Virus record (IMG/VR): IMGVR_UViG_3300007513_000055 | Span: 1 to 52,488 of that record | Source of the DNA: a virus | Reading direction: 5' to 3' (one strand) | DNA length: 52,488 nucleotides | In this document: positions 31,739 to 39,889 of the stretch, piece after piece | How positions within the stretch are numbered: the first letter of the stretch is position 1 | How the letters are laid out: each line of letters starts with the position of its first letter | Notes under the pieces: model-generated | Seen by the model: the letters and a program-made list of their open reading frames with translations, nothing else | What the model was told of the DNA's origin: nothing | Database searches by the model: none | Position numbers and translations under genes: made by a program

Positions 31739-31811
31739 TGGCCCATAGCTCAAGGGTTAGAGCACCCGTCTTATAAGCGGGCGGTTCCGGGTTCAAGTCC
31801 CGGTGGGCCAA
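31739..31811 (+). tRNA. tRNA-Ile (anticodon TAT)
   Basis: Acceptor arms TGGCCCA and TGGGCCA pair perfectly. The D arm is GCTC/GAGC, the anticodon stem CCCGT/GCGGG (one T-G) with loop CTTATAA, and the T arm CCGGG-TTCAAGT-CCCGG. The TAT anticodon reads AUA. CCA is not encoded. Confidence 0.92.
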
Positions 31812-31864
31812 CTTGGAAGTTGAAAATTTAATTGGTGCGCAAAGAACTTGGTGAGGTCTAGTTA

Positions 31865-32212
31865 ATGGAGAAGGAAACACTTTTTATGGCGACACGAGCG
31901 GATCTTAAGGCAAGAGAGAAGCACAAGAGTTTTGTACAAAAGGTAGCTCTAGCAGAGGTTATTTGCGGAGAGGAAAGTGCTAGACTATTTGAAAAGGAGG
32001 GTGTAAAATACAAGTTCCTTGAGCTCGACGCAGAAGTGAAGCTGGTCATTATTCAACAAGAGCCCCCATTCAACACCAGGCTGACGCACACAATGGCCGT
32101 GCCGCTGAAGGAGAGGATCGCTTCAGAAGTTCATAAACGATGGCATGTGACCATTAAGGTCAAGAATAGTATCTGGGAAGGTAAGACGAAGACGGCGATG
32201 TCGTCAAGATAG
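31865..32212 (+). CDS. Hypothetical protein within the tRNA cluster
   Basis: 115 residues, not recognised. The N-terminal half is helical and charged (LKAREKHKSFVQKVALAEVI). The C-terminal half is mixed (AEVKLVIIQQEPPFNTRLTH) and basic at the end (WEGKTKTAMSSR). A weak upstream GAGG (about 13 bases before the ATG) could serve as ribosome-binding site. It lies between tRNA-Ile and tRNA-Lys and may share their transcript. Confidence 0.5.
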   Translation: MEKETLFMATRADLKAREKHKSFVQKVALAEVICGEESARLFEKEGVKYKFLELDAEVKLVIIQQEPPFNTRLTHTMAVPLKERIASEVHKRWHVTIKVKNSIWEGKTKTAMSSR

Positions 32213-32223
32213 TTGGGGAGTAA

Positions 32224-32297
32224 GCGCTCGTAGCTCAACCAGGCAGAGCACTGGGCTTTTAACCCATCGGTTGTAGGTTCGATTCCTACCGGGCGTA
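32224..32297 (+). tRNA. tRNA-Lys (anticodon TTT)
   Basis: Acceptor GCGCTCG with CGGGCGT (two G-T pairs), D arm GCTC/GAGC, anticodon stem CTGGG/CCCAT with loop CTTTTAA, T arm GTAGG-TTCGATT-CCTAC. The discriminator is A and CCA is not encoded. Confidence 0.92.
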
Positions 32298-32325
32298 CTT
32301 TTGAAAAACATGAATTCTGGCTTAT

Positions 32326-32413
32326 AGAGAAGTGACCGAGAGGCCGAAGGTGCACGACTGGAAATCGTGTGTGCGTCAAAAGCGTACCGAGGGTTCGAAT
32401 CCCTCCTTCTCTG
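32326..32413 (+). tRNA. tRNA-Ser (anticodon GGA)
   Basis: Acceptor AGAGAAG pairs with CTTCTCT. The anticodon stem CACGA/TCGTG holds loop CTGGAAA. A long variable arm lies between anticodon and T arms, the T arm is GAGGG-TTCGAAT-CCCTC, and the discriminator is G, all typical of tRNA-Ser. Confidence 0.93.
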
Positions 32414-32469
32414 CCGCAATCATACAATTAAGGAACCTTTAAAAGGGGCCGACTATTTAAGGGTGAAAA

Positions 32470-32542
32470 GGGGCCGTAGCTCAGTTGGGAGAGCGTCACG
32501 CTGGCAGCGTGAATGTCGTGGGTTCAAGTCCCTCCGGCTCCA
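32470..32542 (+). tRNA. tRNA-Ala (anticodon GGC)
   Basis: Acceptor GGGGCCG pairs with CGGCTCC (one G-T). D arm GCTC/GAGC, anticodon stem with loop CTGGCAG. The T arm GTGGG-TTCAAGT-CCCTC has one T-T mismatch. Flanking AAGGGTG (32459-32465) can pair with CACCCTT (32541-32547), followed by further T, so a competing terminator-like fold is possible. Confidence 0.9.
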
Positions 32543-32554
32543 CCCTTTTTGTCC

Positions 32555-32583
32555 TTGACACATCTTTAAACTTGTGATACTTT
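32555..32583 (+). promoter_or_regulatory. Sigma70-like promoter for the helicase operon
   Basis: TTGACA (32555-32560), 17-base spacer, TACTTT (32578-32583). It directly follows the tRNA-Ala T-run and precedes the helicase ATG by about 70 bases. The rest of this 109-base gap shows no other recognisable element apart from a second TTGACA at 32636 without a matching -10. Confidence 0.6.
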
Positions 32584-32651
32584 ATTCTAAGTAAAGATCT
32601 AAACTAAAACAGTCCAGACCTGTACAATACTAGTATTGACAAAGAGGGTTG

Positions 32652-34043
32652 ATGAAACACGAAAAAGCAGATTTCTCAAAGTTCGGTAAGTCTTTCCAGG
32701 AGAAACTGGCCCACCTTATCCTGCAGGAGAGAGCCTTTTGTGACCAAATGCAAGAGGTCCTTTCTACCAGTTTTTTTGAATTAAAATACCTTCAAGCGTT
32801 TGTGCGTCGCATCTTTGAGTACAGAGACAAGTACGAGACGCACCCAACATACGAAATTATGGCTACAATCCTCCGTTCCCAAATGGAGGATGAGAGTGAT
32901 GCCGTTTGTAAGCAAACCCGCGACTTCCTGGCCCGGGCCCTCTCCTCAAAGGAAATCAGGGAGGCAGAATACATTAAGGACGTGTCTCTTGACTTCTGTA
33001 AGAAGCAGAAGCTCAAGGAAGCGATGATTCAGTCCGTTGACCTCCTCCATCACTCGTCTTTTGATGAAATCAGCACAATCATCAACAACGCAATCAAGCT
33101 TGGATCCGATAACAATTTTGGGTATGAGTACATCGCTGACTTTGAGGACCGCTATGTTCCAAAGATGCGACACCCAGTCACAACAGGGTGGAAGCTTATT
33201 GACGACATCACCAATGGAGGTCTAGGCAACAGCGAGCTTGGCGTTGTGATCGCCCCAACTGGCGCAGGGAAGTCGATGGTCCTGGTCCACTTAGGCGCCC
33301 AGGCGATCAAGGAGGGCAAGACTGTTGTCCACTATACTCTGGAACTACAAGACATGTCCATCGGCCTGCGTTATGACAGTTGCTTAACTGGAGTACCAAT
33401 CAACGATCTTCCAGTTTTCAAGGAAGAAGTATACGAAAAAGTGTCCAATTTCGGTGGCAGACTGATAATTAAAGAGTACCCGTCGAAAACGGCGAGTACG
33501 AATACGATTAAGACGCATCTGGAGAAGCTTAAGACACGAGGCATTGACGTTGACATGGTCATCGTCGATTATGCCGATCTTTTGCGTCCAAAGCGTGTAG
33601 AGAGGGAAAAGAGGCACGAATTGGAATCAATGTATGAAGAATTGCGCGGCCTTGCGCAAGAGTTTAAGTGCCTTTTCTGGACTGCCTCACAAACAAACCG
33701 CTCAGGACTCAACGCCGAAGTCATTACGATGGAGGCTATTAGCGAGGCGTTCAACAAGTGCTTTGTGGCCGACTTCATCTGCACCGTTTCTAGAACAATT
33801 GAAGATAAAACCGCCAATACCGGAAGAATGTTTGTTGCTAAAAACAGACAAGGGTATGATGGTATGATATATCCTATTTTTATGGATACGAGCAACGTAA
33901 AAATAAAAGTCTTTGAACCTACTAACGAAACAGTGGAAGAAATTAATGTTAAGGCTGCTGAAAAGCAGATGAGTAACATTAAAAAGAAGTACATGTCATG
34001 GAAGGAAGAAGGAAAGCAAGATGCACAACGAACAAGAAGTTAG
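32652..34043 (+). CDS. Replicative DNA helicase, DnaB/gp41-like
   Basis: 463 residues, the length of DnaB and T4 gp41. The N-terminal domain is helical. The RecA-like motor has Walker A APTGAGKS (201-208), HYTLELQDMSIGLRYDSCLTG (motif 1a), a Walker B strand VDMVIVDYADLL and WTASQTNRSGL (motif 3), followed by the arginine-finger region. It unwinds DNA ahead of the phage replicase. The ATG at 32652 follows an AGAGGG site closely; an adjacent TTG is the alternative. It overlaps nrdJ by 23 bases. No intein is present here, although gp41 genes are known intein sites. Confidence 0.9.
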   Translation: MKHEKADFSKFGKSFQEKLAHLILQERAFCDQMQEVLSTSFFELKYLQAFVRRIFEYRDKYETHPTYEIMATILRSQMEDESDAVCKQTRDFLARALSSKEIREAEYIKDVSLDFCKKQKLKEAMIQSVDLLHHSSFDEISTIINNAIKLGSDNNFGYEYIADFEDRYVPKMRHPVTTGWKLIDDITNGGLGNSELGVVIAPTGAGKSMVLVHLGAQAIKEGKTVVHYTLELQDMSIGLRYDSCLTGVPINDLPVFKEEVYEKVSNFGGRLIIKEYPSKTASTNTIKTHLEKLKTRGIDVDMVIVDYADLLRPKRVEREKRHELESMYEELRGLAQEFKCLFWTASQTNRSGLNAEVITMEAISEAFNKCFVADFICTVSRTIEDKTANTGRMFVAKNRQGYDGMIYPIFMDTSNVKIKVFEPTNETVEEINVKAAEKQMSNIKKKYMSWKEEGKQDAQRTRS

Positions 34044-36435
34044 GGCCGCGACTCTAAAATACTTTGACGGTGATGAATTGGCCACCAATGTGTGGATGAC
34101 CAAGTACTGCCTAAAAGATCAGGAGGGCAATTTTATGGAATTGACCCCCGATGACATGCATCGTAGATTGGCCAGAGAATTTGCTCGTGTTGAAGATAAG
34201 TTTTCCAACCCTCTTGGTGAAGATGAAATTTATAACTTTTTGAAGGGCTTTGAGAGCATCGTTCCTCAGGGCTCGCCTATGTATGGAATAGGAAACGATT
34301 ATGTCAATGTCTCTCTCTCTAATTGTGTTGTCGTTGATTCTCCTGCTGACAATGTTTCTTCAATTATTGACAGTGGCAAGGAATTGGCTAATCTATTCAA
34401 GCGCCGCTGCGGTGTTGGCTTGGATATTAGTAACTTACGGCCAGAAAATGCCCCTGTAAACAATGCTGCCCGCACCACCACCGGTGCTTGGAGTTTCGCA
34501 GACTTTTATTCATACGTTTGTCGTATGATTGGCCAAAATGGCCGTCGTGGCGCACTTATGATTTCTATGGATGTTCGCCATCCGGACATTGATAAATTTG
34601 TGACGATGAAGCACGATCTAACGAAGGTAACAGGGGCGAATGTTTCCGTCAAGATAAGCGACGACTTTATGAGGGCTGTTGAGAACGAGGAAACGTTCAC
34701 TTTACAGTTCCCAATTGATTCTGATGAACCCACGCACACCCGTGAAATTGAAGCAACCGAGTTATGGACTCAAATTGTAGAATCTGCTACTCAAACTGCT
34801 GAGCCGGGTCTTCTGATGTGGGACAACATTACGAGCCGTCTGCCCGCAAACGAATACGATGGATTTAAGACTATCTGTGTGAATCCTTGTGCTGAGATTG
34901 CTCTTTCTGCCTATGACTCGTGCCGTTTAATTTCGGTAAATTTAAAAAACTTAGTCAAGAACCCCTTTACCAAGAAGGCTTCCTTTGATCTGAAGAAGTT
35001 CAGCGATGTAATTCGTGTTGCGACTAGGCTTTCTGACGACCTTGTTGAGTTGGAAAACGAGAAGCTCCTTAGGATCAAGGAAACTTGTGATACTGACGAC
35101 GAAAAGGCGCTTTGGACGAAGATGATTGACGCCTGTATGAATGGCCGACGCACGGGCTTAGGCACCCACGGACTAGCCGACGCGATTGCTCGCCTGGACC
35201 TCTCTTACGACAGCGACGTCGCCATCGCTATTGTTGACGACATTTATCGTATTATGAAGGTCAGCGCTTACGAGGAGAGCGTCAAGATGGCCCAAGAGCG
35301 AGGCGCATTTCCCGTGTTTGACTGGGAGGTTGAGAAGGACAATTCTTTTATCAAGGATCTCCCACAAGTTCTACAAGCGAAGATTCGCGCTCACGGCAGA
35401 AGGAACATTTCTATCCTAACGAATGCTCCTACTGGTTCTGTATCGCTTCTTTCACAGACGAGCACCGGTATTGAGCCTGTATTTAGGAACTCTTACATTC
35501 GCCGTCGTAAGTTGTCGCATAACGAGCAGCACATTAAGGCTGATTTTGTAGATGATCTTGGAGATCGCTGGATGGAGTATGAAGTCTTCCATCACAACGT
35601 ACAAGAATTTTTGGATACTCAGGGAAAGAAGAAAGTTCCAAACTTTTTCACAACCTCTGACCAAATTGATTGGGCGAAGCGAGTGGAGATCCAGGCCGCA
35701 ATTCAGCAGCACATTGACCACTCCATTTCTTCAACGATTAATCTGCCTAAGGGTACTCTGCCCTCCTTGGTAGGAGAGCTATACTTGGAGGGATGGAAGA
35801 AGGGCTTGAAGGGCATCACTGTCTACGTTGACGGGTCGCGCACTGGCGTCCTGGTGACGAATGAGACATCTGAGGAACAGACCGAGGAATTTCCCCAGAG
35901 TTGCGCTCCAAAGCGTCCCCAAGAACTAGACTGCGACATCCACCACACCACAATTAAGGGTGAAAAGTGGGTTGTTTTGGTCGGACTTTTGGACGGCAAG
36001 CCATACGAGGTTCTAGGTGGTGAAGCGAGTTTGATTGAGATTCCCAAGAAGTACGACAAGGGGAAGTTGGCCAAGCATTGCTTCAAGACGAAAAATAACC
36101 GTTATGACCTTTCATTTGGCTATAATGGAGATACTATCCACATCAAGGATGTAGTCAAAGTCTTTGATAATCCTAACAATTCTGCGTTTACTCGAATGAT
36201 TTCGCTTGGCCTTCGTCACGGCGCCAAAGTAAAGTTTATGGTGGAGCAACTTCAAAAGGACAAGGACTCTGACATGTTCAGTTTCGCTCGTTGTATCGCG
36301 AGAATCCTGAAAAACTACATTGAAGACGGGGAAGAGCCCAGCGACCGGGTCTGTACAGAGTGTAACGCGGAAGCGCTTCTTTATCAAGATGGGTGCATAA
36401 CTTGTACTTCTTGTGGGTACGCTAAGTGTGGATGA
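34021..36435 (+). CDS. nrdJ: Ribonucleotide reductase, class II (B12-dependent)
   Basis: 804 residues. It has the NrdJ pattern: SLSNCVVVDSP with the first redox Cys, RRCGVGLDISNLRP, GQNGRRGALMISMDVRHPDI, NPCAEIALSAYDSC with the radical-forming Cys-Glu-Cys region, and RTGLGTHGLADA. The C-terminus is a zinc-ribbon-like tail with CTECNAEA and TCTSCGYAKCG, which carries the shuttle Cys. It reduces ribonucleotides using adenosylcobalamin, so no small NrdB subunit is needed and none is seen in the window. The host must make or import B12. It is continuous, without an intein. Confidence 0.9.
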   Translation: MHNEQEVRAATLKYFDGDELATNVWMTKYCLKDQEGNFMELTPDDMHRRLAREFARVEDKFSNPLGEDEIYNFLKGFESIVPQGSPMYGIGNDYVNVSLSNCVVVDSPADNVSSIIDSGKELANLFKRRCGVGLDISNLRPENAPVNNAARTTTGAWSFADFYSYVCRMIGQNGRRGALMISMDVRHPDIDKFVTMKHDLTKVTGANVSVKISDDFMRAVENEETFTLQFPIDSDEPTHTREIEATELWTQIVESATQTAEPGLLMWDNITSRLPANEYDGFKTICVNPCAEIALSAYDSCRLISVNLKNLVKNPFTKKASFDLKKFSDVIRVATRLSDDLVELENEKLLRIKETCDTDDEKALWTKMIDACMNGRRTGLGTHGLADAIARLDLSYDSDVAIAIVDDIYRIMKVSAYEESVKMAQERGAFPVFDWEVEKDNSFIKDLPQVLQAKIRAHGRRNISILTNAPTGSVSLLSQTSTGIEPVFRNSYIRRRKLSHNEQHIKADFVDDLGDRWMEYEVFHHNVQEFLDTQGKKKVPNFFTTSDQIDWAKRVEIQAAIQQHIDHSISSTINLPKGTLPSLVGELYLEGWKKGLKGITVYVDGSRTGVLVTNETSEEQTEEFPQSCAPKRPQELDCDIHHTTIKGEKWVVLVGLLDGKPYEVLGGEASLIEIPKKYDKGKLAKHCFKTKNNRYDLSFGYNGDTIHIKDVVKVFDNPNNSAFTRMISLGLRHGAKVKFMVEQLQKDKDSDMFSFARCIARILKNYIEDGEEPSDRVCTECNAEALLYQDGCITCTSCGYAKCG

Positions 36436-36436
36436 G

Positions 36437-36444
36437 ACTATTTA
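36437..36444 (+). promoter_or_regulatory. Candidate late promoter motif ACTATTTA upstream of the protease gene
   Basis: GACTATTTAATG overlaps the end of nrdJ and lies 48 bases before the protease ATG, the same spacing as before the scaffold gene. No -35 element is seen. Confidence 0.35.
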
Positions 36445-36484
36445 ATGTAAGGCTGCGCCCAGCGCACTAACTTAGGAGACGATT

Positions 36485-37330
36485 ATGCCTGTATCACCAA
36501 AAATTATTAAAAAGCACGAAGAGATGTTCTACCCTACCGTCCGCGTTAGAGCAAAGGGCTCTGGTGGTTCGGGTACCGTTGTCTATTCAGAGAAGCACGG
36601 AGACGAGTTTCACACCTATGTCATTACCAACCACCACGTAGTCGCAAAGTGTATTAAGGTTGAGAAAAGATGGAATCCAGTAAAGAAAAAGAAGATGGAT
36701 ACCGAGATCCTTGATACAGTATACGTGGAATATTTTAAATACAACAATTATTCACACTGTATTGGTAGTTTTGCTATTGAGGCGGACATCGTCGCCTATT
36801 CAGAGGTGGAAGGCGGCCAGGACTGGGCCCTCCTGCGTGTCCGCGACAAGGAGACCCGTGCTCCTTATGTCGCAAATCTGTTCCCAGAGAGCGACATCGA
36901 AAACATTCACATTTTTGATCCCTGCTATGCTGTCGGTGCGTCCTTAGGCCACGCCCCAATCGCCACAAGCGGTCACATTTGTTACATGGATGATGAGATC
37001 AGCCATTACCGCTATTGGATGTCGACTGCCCAGACTATTTTTGGAAACTCCGGAGGAGCCCTCTATCGTTACTCGGACGAGAGGAAGAAATACGAATACA
37101 TTGGAATCCCTTCCAGGATCACAGTACAACCCATGGGCTTCAGCAGCGACCCCATCACGCACATGGGTTACTTCATTCCCATCGAGAGGGTTTACAACCT
37201 GCTCAGGGACAACGATTATCACTTTATTTTCGACAATAACATGACATTCGAAGAGTGCGCGCGCCTTCGTGGCGAAGAGGTACCCGAGGACGTCGATATC
37301 GCCGATGACGATGAGTGCGAGGACGAATAA
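36485..37330 (+). CDS. Trypsin-like serine protease
   Basis: 281 residues. The catalytic triad of the chymotrypsin fold is visible: His51 in ITNHHVV, Asp113 in QDWALLRV and Ser189 in FGNSGGAL. The oxyanion-hole glycine sits in GNSGG, and GSGGSGTVVYS opens the fold as in HtrA-type proteases. No signal peptide, membrane helix or PDZ domain is present. The C-terminus is acidic (EDVDIADDDECEDE). It may process phage or host proteins in the cytoplasm. Its own candidate promoter and TTAGGAG site suggest timed expression. An 82-base AT-rich gap follows. Confidence 0.82.
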   Translation: MPVSPKIIKKHEEMFYPTVRVRAKGSGGSGTVVYSEKHGDEFHTYVITNHHVVAKCIKVEKRWNPVKKKKMDTEILDTVYVEYFKYNNYSHCIGSFAIEADIVAYSEVEGGQDWALLRVRDKETRAPYVANLFPESDIENIHIFDPCYAVGASLGHAPIATSGHICYMDDEISHYRYWMSTAQTIFGNSGGALYRYSDERKKYEYIGIPSRITVQPMGFSSDPITHMGYFIPIERVYNLLRDNDYHFIFDNNMTFEECARLRGEEVPEDVDIADDDECEDE

Positions 37331-37421
37331 AATTGCATAATTGCCAATTGCGTGATTAACAAATACCTCGTTTGGCGTTACAATTAGACCATATCGTTTT
37401 TGAATCACATTATTGGAGAAA

Positions 37422-37703
37422 ATGGTGAATTTCAAGCCTGTTAACCGACACCTTCAAGTTGAGCTTATTCAACTTCCGAAGGATAAGAGTAAATCAAGCG
37501 TTTTACTTCCGGAGAATTATAATCCACGAAGCGAGCAATACAAGCTTTGCCGGGTGGTGGCCGTCGCTGATGACTGTGCTAAGCATTTTGTTAAAAAGAC
37601 GCTAATTGCGGTCAATGCACCAATGATAGAGAAGGTCAGGATCTTGGACGAAGAAGTACACCTGATCCTTGAGAACCACGTTGTTGGCATTGTAAATGAA
37701 TGA
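37422..37703 (+). CDS. GroES/gp31-like cochaperonin
   Basis: 93 residues from ATG 37422. GTG 37425, giving NFKPVNRHL as N-terminus, has better spacing from the GGAG site. The pattern matches GroES: FKPVNRHLQVELIQLPKD, a mobile-loop region with SSVLLPENYNP, YKLCRVVAVADD and the C-terminal strand LILENHVVGIVNE. T4 gp31 replaces GroES to allow folding of the capsid protein by GroEL, and a similar role is likely here. It overlaps thyX by eight bases. Confidence 0.62.
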   Translation: MVNFKPVNRHLQVELIQLPKDKSKSSVLLPENYNPRSEQYKLCRVVAVADDCAKHFVKKTLIAVNAPMIEKVRILDEEVHLILENHVVGIVNE

Positions 37704-38409
37704 CGAATCAAAGGAGATTTCAGTTGATCTTTACGGTGACGACATTGGAAAGGTTCAATTAATCCAGCATTATGGTGACGACAAGATGGTGGTCAACTCT
37801 GCCCGTGTAAGTTTCGGCAAGTATAAGGAAGAGTTGGATGAAAAAGATAAGAAATTAATAAAGTATCTTATTAAGAATCGCCACACATCTACTTTGGAGC
37901 ATTGTGGGGCAACATTCAAGTTTGTCGTACCATTGTTCATCAGGAGTCAGCACCATAGGCACCGAACTTGGTCCTACAATGAGGTTTCCCGCAGGTACAC
38001 TGATGAGAACCTTCAATTCTACGAGCCAGAGGCTTTTAGGACACAACACAAGTCTAACAGGCAGGCTTCAAATGAGGAAGAATTGATAAATCCCGAGCTG
38101 CCCGAGTATTATTATCTTTTGGCTAGCGAGAAGGTAAAAGCCCATCACGCGACTTCTGTATCTGTGTATGAAGAGTTGCTTGCTGCCGGTGTGTGTCGCG
38201 AACAAGCCCGTGGAGTCCTTCCGCAGAATCTCTACACGGAATATTACGGAACAGCCAACTTGTCTAATCTTCTCAAATTCATTGACCTACGTTTAGACGC
38301 TCACGCACAGTGGGAAATTCAAAGAGTTGCGCAAGCCTGCCTGGACATCGCCACAGAACTGTGGCCAACGACCGTCTCTGCGTATAGAGAGTTGCGAGGG
38401 CACGTATGA
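37696..38409 (+). CDS. thyX: Flavin-dependent thymidylate synthase
   Basis: 237 residues. The ThyX signature RHRTWSYNEVSRRY is at 88-101, preceded by HTSTLEHCGATFKFVVPLFI and followed by VCREQARGVLPQNLYTEYY, which binds dUMP and FAD. It makes dTMP from dUMP with methylene-tetrahydrofolate and NADPH, using dUMP supplied by the dUTPase and possibly the deaminase of this phage. The stop overlaps the transglycosylase start (ATGA). Confidence 0.95.
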   Translation: MNDESKEISVDLYGDDIGKVQLIQHYGDDKMVVNSARVSFGKYKEELDEKDKKLIKYLIKNRHTSTLEHCGATFKFVVPLFIRSQHHRHRTWSYNEVSRRYTDENLQFYEPEAFRTQHKSNRQASNEEELINPELPEYYYLLASEKVKAHHATSVSVYEELLAAGVCREQARGVLPQNLYTEYYGTANLSNLLKFIDLRLDAHAQWEIQRVAQACLDIATELWPTTVSAYRELRGHV

Positions 38410-38879
38410 CTCTGGCACAACTATTATGTATGTCTGTGATTTCCATCCAACTTCCAAATTCGGCAGTTGCGTGTGAACACATGGATTATCTTGTGGAACA
38501 GGCACAGAAGAACAAGGTAAGGTCGAGAGTTTTGGTGGCCCTGATAAATGAGGAGAGCAGGTGGAAGCCAGAAGCAGTCAGTAGAAGTGGTGCTTGTGGA
38601 CTAACACAGGTACTGCCCAAGTACACAAGACCGAAAGTAACCTGTAACCAGTTGAAGGACCCCAGGAAGTCAATAGAGGTGGGGGCAAAGACGCTGGCGT
38701 TTTGGGTGTATGATTATGGTAAGGGAAGGTATAAGAGGGGCTTGTGCGGGTACAATGGTGGATACAGATGTAAGAAATTGAAGTCTTCCAAGAGGTACGC
38801 CAATAGAGTCCTTAAATTGGCGAAAAGAATAGAAAATAAAATTAAGTCAATTAAAGAATATCACAAGCTAATAAATTAA
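38406..38879 (+). CDS. Lytic transglycosylase-like protein with signal peptide
   Basis: 157 residues. A hydrophobic N-terminus ends AVAC, a likely signal-peptide cleavage region but a poor lipobox. The SLT/lysozyme-like domain has VALINEESRWKPEAVSRSG with catalytic Glu near 50, CGLTQVLP and the late motif GYNGGYRC. It would cleave glycan strands in the periplasm, either for release or for entry. An acidic Glu-Ser pair is typical for this fold. A second lytic enzyme, an amidase, lies at the end of the window. It overlaps thyX by four bases. Confidence 0.75.
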   Translation: MTLAQLLCMSVISIQLPNSAVACEHMDYLVEQAQKNKVRSRVLVALINEESRWKPEAVSRSGACGLTQVLPKYTRPKVTCNQLKDPRKSIEVGAKTLAFWVYDYGKGRYKRGLCGYNGGYRCKKLKSSKRYANRVLKLAKRIENKIKSIKEYHKLIN

Positions 38880-38889
38880 CAAAGGAGAA

Positions 38890-39882
38890 ATGATGATCGC
38901 AGATGTGGTGGTGGATTTACAGTATGGAGACTGTGGAAAGGGTAAAGTAACAAACCATTTGTGTAAGAACGGGGACTACACACATGTCATAAGGTACAAT
39001 GGTGGTCAAAACGCTGGCCACACTATTTACCATAATGGACAAAAGCTCGTCACTCACCACGTACCTTGCGGAGTTTTGCACGGCGTCAAGTCTATTATTG
39101 GGCCTGGGTGCGTTGTTTATCCTGATCAGTTTTTCGCTGAAATCAAGGAACTCGAAGAAGCAGGAATACCCGCTAGACGATTTGTACGTATTGCACGCAA
39201 TACACATGTCATCACACGAGACCACCTCCGTGAAGATGGAAGGGACACTGCTATCGGAACAACGAAACGAGGAAATGGGCCCGCCTATCGCGATAAGTAC
39301 GCAAGAAAGGGAGTAAGAGCCGAAAACGTTGAAGTACTTCAAGAATTTATTGTCGATCTTTACGAAGAACTTCATGAAAGTGGCGAAGACGTGCGGATAC
39401 TTTTTGAGGGCGCCCAGGGATTTGGACTGGACGTTGATTGGGGTGATTATCCTTTTGTTACTTCATCTCACTGCACGACTGCTTCAGCATTTCTTAACGG
39501 AGTACCCCCACGTTCTTTAAGAAACGTCTATGGCGTAGCGAAGATGTACGAAACCTACGTCGGGGCCAAGAAGTTCCAACCTAAGGACGCTATTTTCAAT
39601 GCTATTCGTGACGCAGGCGAAGAATACGGTGCTACTACCGGTCGTCCAAGGCAATGTAATTGGATGGATTTAAATCTCCTCCAAAAGGCCTCTAACATCA
39701 ATGGAGTAACAAACCTGATCATCAACAAGGTTGATGTCCTGGAAGAGGTTGGTGAATACCGCTTAATCCTAGATCAGCAAATTCTTGATTTTGATAATTC
39801 AAACGAAATGAAGGAATTTATTACTCAAAACATTAATGATGAGGTGGAGGTCGTTTTTAGTTCGAATAAAGAGGCCATCTAG
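38890..39882 (+). CDS. Short (archaeal-type) adenylosuccinate synthetase, PurA/PurZ-like
   Basis: 330 residues, about 100 shorter than bacterial PurA and close to archaeal and phage forms. It has QYGDCGKGKVTNHL (11-24; the P-loop and Asp14, matching catalytic Asp13 of E. coli PurA), YNGGQNAGHTIYHNG, GTTKRGNGPAYRDK, FEGAQGFGLDVDWGDYPFVT, and TGRPRQCNWMD. Cys15 replaces the usual Glu. The enzyme joins aspartate to IMP, or in PurZ to a 2-aminated purine. Retention of the Asp argues against a classical PurZ, where to my knowledge it is replaced. AAGGAGAA precedes the ATG. Confidence 0.78.
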   Translation: MMIADVVVDLQYGDCGKGKVTNHLCKNGDYTHVIRYNGGQNAGHTIYHNGQKLVTHHVPCGVLHGVKSIIGPGCVVYPDQFFAEIKELEEAGIPARRFVRIARNTHVITRDHLREDGRDTAIGTTKRGNGPAYRDKYARKGVRAENVEVLQEFIVDLYEELHESGEDVRILFEGAQGFGLDVDWGDYPFVTSSHCTTASAFLNGVPPRSLRNVYGVAKMYETYVGAKKFQPKDAIFNAIRDAGEEYGATTGRPRQCNWMDLNLLQKASNINGVTNLIINKVDVLEEVGEYRLILDQQILDFDNSNEMKEFITQNINDEVEVVFSSNKEAI

Positions 39883-39889
39883 AAGTATA

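Noticed and set aside
32652-34043. Possible intein in the gp41-like helicase
   Set aside because: 463 residues with all helicase motifs in order; no inserted domain.
34021-36435. Possible intein in nrdJ, as found at several sites in other phage reductases
   Set aside because: The frame is continuous at normal length and no CLSF-type start or HNS/SNS-type end is present.
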